Below are positions 1-7,729 of a DNA stretch of 64,000 nucleotides, piece by piece; within the stretch, counting starts at the first letter, position 1, and every line of letters starts with the position of its first letter. The notes under the pieces were generated by a model that worked only from the letters and a program-made list of their open reading frames with translations, had not been told where the DNA came from and made no database searches. A program made the translations under genes and the position numbers. The stretch spans positions 147,870-211,869 of the forward strand of contig CAZNSX010000007.1 of the NCBI GenBank assembly GCA_964575845.1. The letters run 5' to 3'. Source of the stretch: CAZNSX01 sp964575845. GTDB lineage: Bacteria; UBA8248; CAZNSX01.

Positions 1-1029
1 GGGCTCAAGGGCATTCTGGCCTCCCGCGCCGACAAGACTCCCGCCCACAAAGGCCAGGCTGGCGAGGGCATAGAGGCTTGGGAGCTCCCCTACGGTGTCC
101 ACAAGGAGCACCGGAGGATGCTCTCCTGGCGGAGGGGCTTGGGTTCTCAGGCGGACCTCAAGGCCACGGGCCAGCAGGAGAGACCGTACCTCGGGAACCC
201 GCTCAGGGTGTCTCGGGGCCAGGATGAGGAGGAGGGAGGGATGCTTTTCCCGAAGCTTCAAAAAAGCCTCAGCCACCCATTCCTCCTCGCGCCGGTGGGT
301 GCTTCCGGCCAGGATGGTAGTCCTTCCGTCGGGTAGGCCAAGCTCTCTACGAATCCCCCGCCTCTTCTCTTCATCCAAGAAAGCGGGCGTGCCATCAAAC
401 TTGAGGTTTCCCGTTACCTTCACCCTCCCGGGCTCGGCCCCGAGCGCAACTATGCGCTGGGCATCGGCCTCACTCTGCATGCTGAATACGGAAATCTTCG
501 ATAGAACCCCCCGCATGAATGGCTTTATGCAAAGGTAACCCCGGAAGGAGCGTGGCGATATGCGGCCATTAACCAAAAGAGCTGGAACCTTCCTTCGGTC
601 GAGCTCCTTCAGGAGATTGGGCCAGAGCTCCGTTTCCATCGAGACATAGAGGTCTGGCCTTATGGTATCCAGAACATCCCTGACTACCCAAGGATAATCC
701 AGAGGAAAGTAGAACAGCCGGTCCGCCTCTTTCAAGCGTTTCTCTGCGGTCCTGCGGCCTGTCTCGGTGACAGTGGAAACGACTATCCGGGTTCCTTTGA
801 GGCGGGCTCTCAGGGCCCTCACCAGGGGAGCCGCCACATGGACCTCCCCGACCGATACGGCATGAAGCCAGATGGTCGAGCCGGAGCCGCCCACGTCCCA
901 GCCCCGCAGTCCTCCCAGACGCTCACCCAGCCCCTCGCGATATTTGCCCCGAATGGCCTTTTGGAAGAGGTAGTAGGACCAGAGCGCGGGGGAAAGGAGC
1001 AAGAGAAGGAGATTATAGATAAAATACAA
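1..1029 (-). CDS. waaA: 3-deoxy-D-manno-octulosonic acid (Kdo) transferase, C-terminus cut by window edge
   Basis: WaaA transfers Kdo from CMP-Kdo to lipid A precursor at the inner membrane. The visible 343 residues start with a hydrophobic anchor (about residues 1-18), followed by KYREGLGERLG, the WLHAVSVGEV segment, ETELWPNLL, a GSTHRREE phosphate-binding segment and FVGGSLVGAGGQNALEP, where the window ends; roughly 80-90 residues are missing. No in-frame ATG exists at the 5' end. The best start is a TTG at 1029-1027, 20 bases after the upstream acyltransferase stop, with purine-rich sequence before it. It is the last visible gene of the lipid A operon, after lpxB and a DUF374 acyltransferase. 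Family assignment is firm; the start is inferred. Confidence 0.93.
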   Translation of the reverse strand, partial: MYFIYNLLLLLLSPALWSYYLFQKAIRGKYREGLGERLGGLRGWDVGGSGSTIWLHAVSVGEVHVAAPLVRALRARLKGTRIVVSTVTETGRRTAEKRLKEADRLFYFPLDYPWVVRDVLDTIRPDLYVSMETELWPNLLKELDRRKVPALLVNGRISPRSFRGYLCIKPFMRGVLSKISVFSMQSEADAQRIVALGAEPGRVKVTGNLKFDGTPAFLDEEKRRGIRRELGLPDGRTTILAGSTHRREEEWVAEAFLKLREKHPSLLLILAPRHPERVPEVRSLLLARGLEVRLRTQAPPPGEHPPVLLVDTVGELPSLYALASLAFVGGSLVGAGGQNALEP

Positions 1030-1048
1030 GAACCACCCCCGATTCCTC

Positions 1049-1780
1049 TTAAGAGTAAAAGCTGTCGGCCCGCTGGGTAATCTTGAGGAGGCTCTCCTCG
1101 AGCTCCTGCCGCTTTCTCTCCAGGAGGGAGGGGTCCGCTCCCTCAGGCACCACCAGGGTGTCTCCCCTGATGAGGACGGTCTCGGCGAAGGGATAGGGGA
1201 GCAGAAAGCCGTCCCAGCTCCCAAATCTCTTGGCACGGCGGGCTCCAAAGGTCAGCGGAATGATGGGAGCTCCTGTTAGCGCTGCCAGTGTTATGACACC
1301 CATTTGCACCCTATGGCGTGGGCCCTTTGGCCCATCAGGAGTTATTCCCACCGAATAACCCTTCCGCATCAGGGACACAAGCTCCCGCAAGGCTTTTCCC
1401 CCTCCTTTATCCCTCCCTCCGGAAATCGAGGTGGAGCCCCGCACCAAGTCGAAGTTGAAGTACTTAAGCACTCGACCTATGAGCTCCCCATCACGGCTCC
1501 GGCTGACCAATATATAGCCAAAGGGGCAACGGTAGACGTAAGGCATGGGAAACATGCGGCCGTGCCAGAAGGCGACGATAACCGCCCCGCCTGAAGAGAA
1601 TGGTTCCCTCTCACCTGCACGGTTGATGTGGCGGAAGCGAAGGGTGAGGCACCAGAGGCGCACAACCAGGGCGATGGCTGGGGCGATGAGCAGGCGCAGG
1701 AAAAGGTTCCACCAGAAGCCCCCCGCGGGACCTTCCCCCTGAGCCACCTCAGCGCGCCTCCCGGACCTCCATCCCCTCAA
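1049..1780 (-). CDS. DUF374 lysophospholipid acyltransferase family protein
   Basis: A 243-residue membrane-associated acyltransferase of the DUF374 type. These sit in LPS operons and are thought to act on lipid A or phospholipid, but the substrate is not established. A hydrophobic N-terminal segment (about residues 23-45) is followed by AFWHGRMF, the place of the acyltransferase histidine motif, and by GITPDGPKGPRHRVQMGV and TGAPIIPL, typical of the family. Its start overlaps the lpxB stop by four bases (ATGA), so translation is probably coupled. Lying between lpxB and waaA, it may add a secondary acyl chain; that role is inference from position. Confidence 0.85.
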   Translation of the reverse strand: MRGWRSGRRAEVAQGEGPAGGFWWNLFLRLLIAPAIALVVRLWCLTLRFRHINRAGEREPFSSGGAVIVAFWHGRMFPMPYVYRCPFGYILVSRSRDGELIGRVLKYFNFDLVRGSTSISGGRDKGGGKALRELVSLMRKGYSVGITPDGPKGPRHRVQMGVITLAALTGAPIIPLTFGARRAKRFGSWDGFLLPYPFAETVLIRGDTLVVPEGADPSLLERKRQELEESLLKITQRADSFYS

Positions 1781-2916
1781 ACCGCCCTCTTCAGAAAGGA
1801 GACTATCTGGCTCGCGGCCTCCCCATAGGCCTCCCGCTCGCCCAGAATTCCCTTCACTCCCCCGAGGCGGGCCCGAACCTCCTCGCCATAGCTTCCATCC
1901 CCCAGCACCTTAAGTGCCTCGCGGGCGATATTGCCCGGAGTCACATCGGCCTGGATGAGCTCGGGCACCACAAGCCTTCCCGCCACGATATTCACTAGAC
2001 CTATGTATGGGATCTTTATGAGGAAGTTCTTGGTGAGCCAGTAAGTCAGGCCGTTCACCCGATAAACTATGACCATCGGAACCCCCAGGAGGCCCGCCTC
2101 CAGGGTGGCCGTGCCAGAAGCCACCATGAGGAAATCCGAAGCACTCATGGCCTTGAGGGTCACTCCCTCAAGAATCCTCACATCGAGGGTCTTGTCGGTC
2201 AGATATTCATTCACCGCCCTCGGGCTCAGGGTGTAGGCCAGCGGCAAAAGGAAGCGGGTTTCGGGGAAGACCCTTTGGACATCCCGGGCGGCACCCAGCA
2301 TGGGAGGCAGGAGGGAGCGGAGTTCTCGCTCCCGGCTTCCCGGCAAAAGGCCCACCACGGGAGAGTCCGGCGGAAGGCCCAGCTCCTCCCTGGCCCGCCT
2401 CTTGTCAGGCACCCCCCGGAGCTCGCCCACCAAGGGGTGTCCGACATAATGGGCCTCGATGCCCGCCTTTCGGTAAAACTCCGCCTCAAAGGGCAGGATG
2501 CTCAGGACGAGGTCCACCCAGCGGGCCATGTCCTTCACCCGACTCCTCCACCAGGCCCATACTTGAGGTGCTATGAAATAGATGACCGAAAGACCCCGCC
2601 TCTTGGCGGCCCGTGCCAGCCTCAGGTTGAAGCCCGGATAATCGATGAGGATGATGGCCTCATAAAGCCCCCCTTTCATCTCCTCAAGGAACCGGCGGTA
2701 GATCCTCCATAGGGCGGGCAGGGCCGAAGCTATCTCAATACCTCCCACCACGCCCAGGCCCTGGATGTTACTGAAGGTATCGACACCCGCCTCCCTCATG
2801 CGCTCTCCCCCGACGCCGGTGAAGCGCAGAGAGGAATCAGATCCTCTCAGAGCGGTGATGAGCTTCGCGCCGTGCTGGTCTCCCGAGGCCTCGCCCACCA
2901 TTATGAGAATCCCCAC
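1777..2916 (-). CDS. lpxB: lipid-A-disaccharide synthase
   Basis: LpxB condenses UDP-2,3-diacylglucosamine with lipid X to form the beta-1,6 disaccharide of lipid A, on the inner face of the inner membrane. The 379-residue length is normal. The N-terminal nucleotide-sugar domain begins MVGEASGDQHGA, followed by the central YVGHPLVGEL and the LLPGSRERELR loop typical of this GT-B enzyme. The start is GTG at 2916, three bases after the lpxI stop, with GGAG upstream. The gene provides the substrate chain for WaaA further down the same operon. Confidence 0.97.
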   Translation of the reverse strand: MGILIMVGEASGDQHGAKLITALRGSDSSLRFTGVGGERMREAGVDTFSNIQGLGVVGGIEIASALPALWRIYRRFLEEMKGGLYEAIILIDYPGFNLRLARAAKRRGLSVIYFIAPQVWAWWRSRVKDMARWVDLVLSILPFEAEFYRKAGIEAHYVGHPLVGELRGVPDKRRAREELGLPPDSPVVGLLPGSRERELRSLLPPMLGAARDVQRVFPETRFLLPLAYTLSPRAVNEYLTDKTLDVRILEGVTLKAMSASDFLMVASGTATLEAGLLGVPMVIVYRVNGLTYWLTKNFLIKIPYIGLVNIVAGRLVVPELIQADVTPGNIAREALKVLGDGSYGEEVRARLGGVKGILGEREAYGEAASQIVSFLKRAV

Positions 2917-2919
2917 GGT

Positions 2920-3762
2920 CTAAGCTCCGGCTGAAGGGGAGGTCTCTTCCGGCGGGAGATAGCCCCAGACGGCAATGCCCAGCTTATCGGCCGCCCCGGT
3001 CACGGCCTCCCTATCTATCAGCATTGTCCGCCCCGCCTCCAGACCGAGAGCCCTGGCCCCGGCCTCTCCCATAATGCGGACCGTGTTCTCGCCAACTACA
3101 GGGATATCGAAGCGAAAATCCTGGTGGGGACGACTCACCTTGACCACGACGGCTTTCCCCTTTCCCAGGGCGCATCCCCGGCGGATGGTGGCATCGGTTC
3201 CCTCCACGGCCTCTACGGCCAGTACGGCCCCATCGCGCACCACAACCGTCTGCCCGATATCCAGGGCTGCCACCCCCCGGGCCAGGTGGAGCCCGTAAGC
3301 GATGTCAGCCATCTCCCCGCGGCTCGGGCGTCGCCTCGATAAGGGGCCCATGGGAGTCAGGAGATGGGCGAGGAAGCGAGTCTGCTCAAGAACCCTGATG
3401 CCTTCCGCTTCGAGCGTCCGGACGGCGGCCTTGAGCAAGGTCTCATCGCTTCGATTCCGCACGCCCAGAAGGATCTTCACGGCCAGGAGGTCGAACTTGA
3501 GATTGCGGAAGAGGAGGAATTTATCGAGCTTGCCCGCAAAGGCGACCTCCCTTACGCCAGCCTCTTTGAGGAAGCGGAGCATGCGGCCAGCCTGGCCGAT
3601 GCCGAAGCGCCCGATCGAGTCGCAAAGGGGAGCCAGTTCCCCTTCGGCTCCTTTGGAAAAGACAATAGCACTCACTCGGAAGCCTTCCTCGGTGGCGGCC
3701 TTGAGCAAATGCTTTGGTAGCTCTCCCTCGCCTGCGATGAGCCCTAGGTGAGCGGTCGTCAC
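2920..3762 (-). CDS. lpxI: UDP-2,3-diacylglucosamine pyrophosphatase LpxI
   Basis: LpxI (formerly DUF1009) hydrolyses UDP-2,3-diacylglucosamine to lipid X, replacing LpxH of Gammaproteobacteria. The 280 residues include the N-terminal GLIAGEGELPKHLLKAA domain and the C-terminal catalytic half with TPMGPLSRRRPS, LDIGQTVVVRDGAVLAVEA, GTDATIRRG and a conserved KVSRPHQDFRFDIPVVG segment. The start is GTG at 3762. It lies directly upstream of lpxB, whose reaction uses its product. No LpxH or LpxG homologue is visible in the window. Confidence 0.95.
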   Translation of the reverse strand: MTTAHLGLIAGEGELPKHLLKAATEEGFRVSAIVFSKGAEGELAPLCDSIGRFGIGQAGRMLRFLKEAGVREVAFAGKLDKFLLFRNLKFDLLAVKILLGVRNRSDETLLKAAVRTLEAEGIRVLEQTRFLAHLLTPMGPLSRRRPSRGEMADIAYGLHLARGVAALDIGQTVVVRDGAVLAVEAVEGTDATIRRGCALGKGKAVVVKVSRPHQDFRFDIPVVGENTVRIMGEAGARALGLEAGRTMLIDREAVTGAADKLGIAVWGYLPPEETSPSAGA

Positions 3763-3803
3763 CGGTCCTCCAACCGAGGCAAGGGGACCCTAAGGGTTCT
3801 CCC

Positions 3804-4772
3804 TTAACCTCCTGCGAGTTGTTTTCCCTTGAGATTTTCGATTATTCTCAGGGCCAGCTCCAGGGACACCAACTCTTTCTCTACCGAGGCAGGGCGACTT
3901 CCGTTGGCGGCGCAGTCGATGAGGTGCTTGAGCTCAAGCTTGAGGGGGTTATCCTTGTGGACGAAGAGCCTCTCGATCAGAGATTCCTGGCGGTACTTGA
4001 GCTCTGCCCGGGTGAGCTCATGCTGGGAGGCGGCCTGGCGGTGGATTCGGATGTCCTGGTCCGTGTAGTCCAGGAAGATATAAGCATTTGGCTGGGTGAT
4101 GGCCAGCGTGCGGATCTTCTCCTGGGTGGTGCGGCTGGCGGAGACGGTGGCCATACACCCGCTCTCAAAGCGAAGCTGCACTGTGGCCACATCCTCCAGG
4201 GGCGTCAAGATGGAGGCACCCACGGCGTTCAACTCCGCCACAGGAGAATCGACCAAGTCGAGGATGATGTCCAGGTCGTGGATCATCAGGTCCAGCACCA
4301 CGCCATCATCCTGAACCCGGGGGACGAAGGGCCCAAGGCGTCGACTCTCGATGAGGATGGGCTCCCTGACGATCTTCCTGAGCTCCTGAACGGCGCCGTT
4401 GAAGCGCTCCACATGGCCGATATGGAGGATGAGACCTTGCTTATGAGCCAAGCGGAAGAGCTCCCGAGCCTGCTCCATGTTCTGGGTTATGGGTTTTTCC
4501 ACAAGCACGTGGACCCCGGCCTCAAGAAGCTCCTTCGCCACGGGGAAATGCAAAGGGGTGGGGACAGCAACGCTCACAACATCTACCTTGCCGAAGAGCT
4601 GCCGGTAGTCGGTATAGCCCACGGTGTTATAACGCACCGCCATTTCCGTGACCTTGGCGATGTCAAGGTCGACTATGCCCACCAGCTCCACCTCAACCAT
4701 CTCGGCATAGGCCGCCACATGGTACCGGCCCATGTGGCCCACGCCAACGACACCCGCCTTAACCCGGCCCAT
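3804..4772 (-). CDS. Gfo/Idh/MocA-family NAD(P)-dependent sugar oxidoreductase in the lpx operon
   Basis: About 322 residues with the Rossmann start KAGVVGVGHMGRYH, the EKPITQN catalytic lysine segment (V-E-K-P) and GHVERFN, all typical of Gfo/Idh/MocA dehydrogenases. I take ATG 4772 (MGRVKAG) as the start; an upstream frame to 4838 would run deeper into lpxA and has no family counterpart. The position between lpxA and lpxI matches that of GnnA in Acidithiobacillus, which oxidises C3 of UDP-GlcNAc so that GnnB can aminate it, giving amide-linked lipid A. No GnnB aminotransferase is visible here, so the substrate stays open. Confidence 0.88.
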   Translation of the reverse strand: MGRVKAGVVGVGHMGRYHVAAYAEMVEVELVGIVDLDIAKVTEMAVRYNTVGYTDYRQLFGKVDVVSVAVPTPLHFPVAKELLEAGVHVLVEKPITQNMEQARELFRLAHKQGLILHIGHVERFNGAVQELRKIVREPILIESRRLGPFVPRVQDDGVVLDLMIHDLDIILDLVDSPVAELNAVGASILTPLEDVATVQLRFESGCMATVSASRTTQEKIRTLAITQPNAYIFLDYTDQDIRIHRQAASQHELTRAELKYRQESLIERLFVHKDNPLKLELKHLIDCAANGSRPASVEKELVSLELALRIIENLKGKQLAGG

Positions 4773-4800
4773 GTTTTCGGTCTCTCGAAGCTGATTTCCC

Positions 4801-5598
4801 TCAGATGTGCTCAACAACACCGACCCTGCGATACACACCCCTTCGGGAGTTTCCTACGAAGTCCAAAAAATGCCTCACCTCCGGCCCGACCTCCACCTCT
4901 TCGGAAATCTTTTTCAGGGCCTCATCAACCGTAAGCTTTGAGAGGAAGAAGAGCTTGAAGACATGCTTCAAGTCCTCCCGTACCCGATCCGGCACCTGAT
5001 AACGCCTGAGCCCCACCGTGTTTAAACCCCGCACGAGAGCTGGAAACCCTTCCATGATAACATACGGGGCGGCATCCTTCCTCAAGCCCGAATAGGCAGC
5101 CACGAGTGTGAGGCTGCCGATCCGGCAGAACTGGTGCACCCCGACGTAGCCCGAGATGAAGGCCCTATCCTCCACCACGACATGGCCCGAGAGGCCCGCA
5201 TAGTTGGTTAATACCACATCATCCCCTACCTGGCAATCATGGGCCACGTGACTGTATGCCATCATGAAGACTCGGTTACCAAGGCGGGTCTCGCCTCCTT
5301 CCTGGGTAGAACGGTGAACGGTTACTCCTTCCCGGAAGAGGCAATTCGAGCCGATCTTAACATAAGACTGCACGCCCTTGAACTTCGCATCCTGGGGCTC
5401 GCCGCCGATAACAGCCCCAGGCCAGACCCTACAGCCTGATCCCATTTCCGTCCAGCCCTCAATTGTCGCATGCGCGCCGATAACACATCCCTCGCCCAGC
5501 TTCACATGGGGGCCCACGACGGCCAGCGGGCCCACTACCACCCCCCGACCCAGCCCCGTCTCCGGGTGAACTATGGCCGTGGGATGAATCTCAACCAT
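4801..5598 (-). CDS. lpxA: acyl-ACP-UDP-N-acetylglucosamine O-acyltransferase
   Basis: LpxA starts lipid A synthesis by transferring a 3-hydroxyacyl chain from ACP to the 3-position of UDP-GlcNAc. The 265 residues begin IHPTAIVHPETGLG and form hexapeptide repeats of a left-handed beta-helix. The catalytic histidine lies in the YSHVAHDCQVGDD segment, and ISGYVGVHQFCRIG is the usual family signature. The C-terminal helical domain (about residues 190-265) is complete. It sits two bases downstream of fabZ and upstream of the Gfo/Idh gene. If that dehydrogenase is GnnA-like, LpxA would be expected to accept a 3-amino sugar; the sequence alone does not show this. Confidence 0.97.
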   Translation of the reverse strand: MVEIHPTAIVHPETGLGRGVVVGPLAVVGPHVKLGEGCVIGAHATIEGWTEMGSGCRVWPGAVIGGEPQDAKFKGVQSYVKIGSNCLFREGVTVHRSTQEGGETRLGNRVFMMAYSHVAHDCQVGDDVVLTNYAGLSGHVVVEDRAFISGYVGVHQFCRIGSLTLVAAYSGLRKDAAPYVIMEGFPALVRGLNTVGLRRYQVPDRVREDLKHVFKLFFLSKLTVDEALKKISEEVEVGPEVRHFLDFVGNSRRGVYRRVGVVEHI

Positions 5599-5600
5599 CC

Positions 5601-6035
5601 CTAGTCTTGCCTCGGAGCTATCATGGCCTGAAGCTCGGCTTCGGCCGCGAGCTGACCCTCCACCAGAGTCTTACCCTTAAAGTGCCAGAGGCTACCCCGA
5701 TGGCGCAGCACTTCCACCTCCATGCGCATCTGGTCCCCAGGCACAACTTGACGGCGGAACTTAGCTTTGTCTATGCCCGTAAAAAAGGCCACAGGCCGCT
5801 GCTCAGAAATAGCCATGAGGGCCAGGATGCCTCCGGTCTGCACCATGGCCTCCAGGACGAGGACGCCCGGCACTACGGGATACTCCGGGAAGTGCCCCTG
5901 AAAATAGGGCTCGTTGATGGTGACATTCTTTATCCCCACGATGCTCTTGCCGTCCACGTACTCCAGGATGCGATCCACCATGAGGAAAGGATATCGGTGG
6001 GGCAGCCATTTTTGAATCTCATTCACGTCCATCAT
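5601..6035 (-). CDS. fabZ: 3-hydroxyacyl-ACP dehydratase
   Basis: FabZ dehydrates 3-hydroxyacyl-ACP in fatty acid elongation and competes with LpxA and LpxD for the same substrate, which explains its place between them. The 144-residue hot-dog-fold protein has the catalytic histidine in LPHRYPFLMVDR and the acidic partner in PGVLVLEAMVQTGG. Two consecutive ATG codons (6035 and 6032) could start it; both overlap the end of lpxD. Length and motifs are normal. Confidence 0.97.
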   Translation of the reverse strand: MMDVNEIQKWLPHRYPFLMVDRILEYVDGKSIVGIKNVTINEPYFQGHFPEYPVVPGVLVLEAMVQTGGILALMAISEQRPVAFFTGIDKAKFRRQVVPGDQMRMEVEVLRHRGSLWHFKGKTLVEGQLAAEAELQAMIAPRQD

Positions 6036-7095
6036 GGCTCCGCCCCTTCCCCAGCCGTTCGAACTCCTCCTCCAGCCGTCGGACCCTTTTCAGAAGCTCG
6101 GGCAGGTAGGAAAGGGCCGCCTGTGCCCTTCGCCAGCGCTCAACGGGTATAGCCGGGATTCCCATGTAGACCGCCCCGGAGGGGATGCGCCCATGGAGCC
6201 CCGCCTTGCCCCCGGCCTTGGCCTGATCGCCCACTGTCACATGATCGGCGACTCCAACCTGGCCGCCGAACATGACGCGGCGGCCGATGGTACAGCTGCC
6301 AGAGATGCCCACCTGCGCCGCCATGATGGAGTCTTCCCCTACCCGCACATTGTGAGCAATCTGAACCAGGTTGTCTATCTTGGTTCCCCGTCCTATCAGG
6401 GTGACCCCCATGGTGGCCCGGTCTATGGTGGTGTTGGCACCGATCTCCACATCGTCCCCAATCACCACCTTGCCCACCTGAGGAATCTTATGATGGCGAC
6501 CTTCCTCATCCTGGAGGAAGCCGAAACCGTCGCTCCCTATGACCGCCCCCGCATGGACGACGACTCGGCACCCAAGCTCAACTCCCTCCAGGATGCAGAC
6601 ATTAGGGTAGATGAGACACTCGTCGCCTATCCTGACACCCCTTCCCACATAAACCCCTGGATGAATGACGACCCGAGCGCCCAGAACTACCCCATCCTCC
6701 AGATAAACCCAGGGATAGATGGCGGGCCTTTCCCCCATCTTCACTCCTCGCCCCACATAGGCCTTATCACTCACCCCCTCCCGCACCGGTGAGGGCGGGT
6801 GGAACTGGCGCACAAGCCTCCCGAAGGCCAGCTGAGGATCTGTGACCCTCACGGCCGAAACCGGTACCGGAAGGCCCGGGGGGGCCACCACGGCCGAAGC
6901 CCGTACCGTCCCCACCGCCTTGAGTCTCCTCTCCGAGCTTACGAATGCGCACTGCCCCGGACCGGCCTCCTCAATATCGGCCACGCCTTCTATCTCCAGC
7001 TCCCCTTCCCCTTCAAGCTCACCGCCCAGCATGGCGGCTATCTCCTTGAGCTTCACTTTTCCTGACCTCGCTCCGTCATTGTTTTTGCTGGTCAT
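6019..7095 (-). CDS. lpxD: UDP-3-O-(3-hydroxyacyl)glucosamine N-acyltransferase
   Basis: LpxD adds the N-linked 3-hydroxyacyl chain in the third step of lipid A synthesis. Of 358 residues, about 15-115 form the uridine-binding domain (LKEIAAMLGGELEG, then AFVSSERRL). Hexapeptide repeats follow, with GSDGFGF and the catalytic-histidine region DNLVQIAHNVRVG, then a C-terminal helix. A stretch of 17 bases overlaps fabZ and 20 bases overlap the skp 3' end, which fits a tight operon with coupled translation. Confidence 0.97.
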   Translation of the reverse strand: MTSKNNDGARSGKVKLKEIAAMLGGELEGEGELEIEGVADIEEAGPGQCAFVSSERRLKAVGTVRASAVVAPPGLPVPVSAVRVTDPQLAFGRLVRQFHPPSPVREGVSDKAYVGRGVKMGERPAIYPWVYLEDGVVLGARVVIHPGVYVGRGVRIGDECLIYPNVCILEGVELGCRVVVHAGAVIGSDGFGFLQDEEGRHHKIPQVGKVVIGDDVEIGANTTIDRATMGVTLIGRGTKIDNLVQIAHNVRVGEDSIMAAQVGISGSCTIGRRVMFGGQVGVADHVTVGDQAKAGGKAGLHGRIPSGAVYMGIPAIPVERWRRAQAALSYLPELLKRVRRLEEEFERLGKGRSHDGRE

Positions 7096-7663
7096 AGATG
7101 CGAATAATCTGGTCGGTTAGGTCCACCTTGGAAGCATCATAGTAGATAAGGAGCCGCTTATCAAGAACGAGGGTCAGACCCCCCTTTCGTCCCACATTTC
7201 TGACGACCTCCCGGACCTCCAACAGGATATTCTCCATGAGCTTCTGGCGCCGGTCCACTAGTTCCGCCCGCTGGTCCTCCACGAAACGCCTCAAGTCCTC
7301 CTGCATGCGCCGCACCTCCCGGGCCAAGCGCATGAGATCCTCGGCCTTTCGCCGCTGCTCCTCTTCCCGGAGGATGGCCCGACGGGCCTCAAAGTCCCGC
7401 TGTTGCTCCTGCAGGGACTGCTCTTTCTGGATAACCTCCTGTCGCCTCTTTTCGACCTCCAGCTGCGTTCGTTCTTGGAGCTCCTGGAAGCTCTTGAGGG
7501 CTCGCTTTCCTGCCGCCGACTCATTGACCACCCGCTCCAAGTCCACCACCCCGACCCTATCCTGGGCAAAAGAGGGAGCGACAACAAAAAACCCCAGAAT
7601 GAGCAATGCCCAACTTATCGATACCGAAAGGAGAGCTTTGCCTGAGAGCACACCCCTATGCAT
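7076..7663 (-). CDS. skp: periplasmic OmpH/Skp-family chaperone
   Basis: Skp-type chaperones hold unfolded outer-membrane proteins in the periplasm before BamA inserts them. The 195-residue protein has a signal peptide (hydrophobic about residues 13-31, ending SFAQ), then DRVGVVDLERVVNESAAGK. A long charged coiled-coil rich in Q, E and R (about residues 55-140) forms the family's tentacles. ATG 7663 is preceded by GAGGAG. It lies directly after bamA, the usual arrangement. Confidence 0.93.
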   Translation of the reverse strand: MHRGVLSGKALLSVSISWALLILGFFVVAPSFAQDRVGVVDLERVVNESAAGKRALKSFQELQERTQLEVEKRRQEVIQKEQSLQEQQRDFEARRAILREEEQRRKAEDLMRLAREVRRMQEDLRRFVEDQRAELVDRRQKLMENILLEVREVVRNVGRKGGLTLVLDKRLLIYYDASKVDLTDQIIRIYDQQKQ

Positions 7664-7729
7664 GGCTCACTCCTCTTTTCGCTCGTCTCCCCCGAAGGAA
7701 GGGCTCGGACAGCCAAGGCGGCCGGGTGC

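Noticed and set aside
3819..4934. Long plus-strand frame of 371 codons opposite the Gfo/Idh and lpxA genes
   Set aside because: It is the antisense shadow of well-supported genes in GC-rich DNA, with no ribosome site or family motifs.
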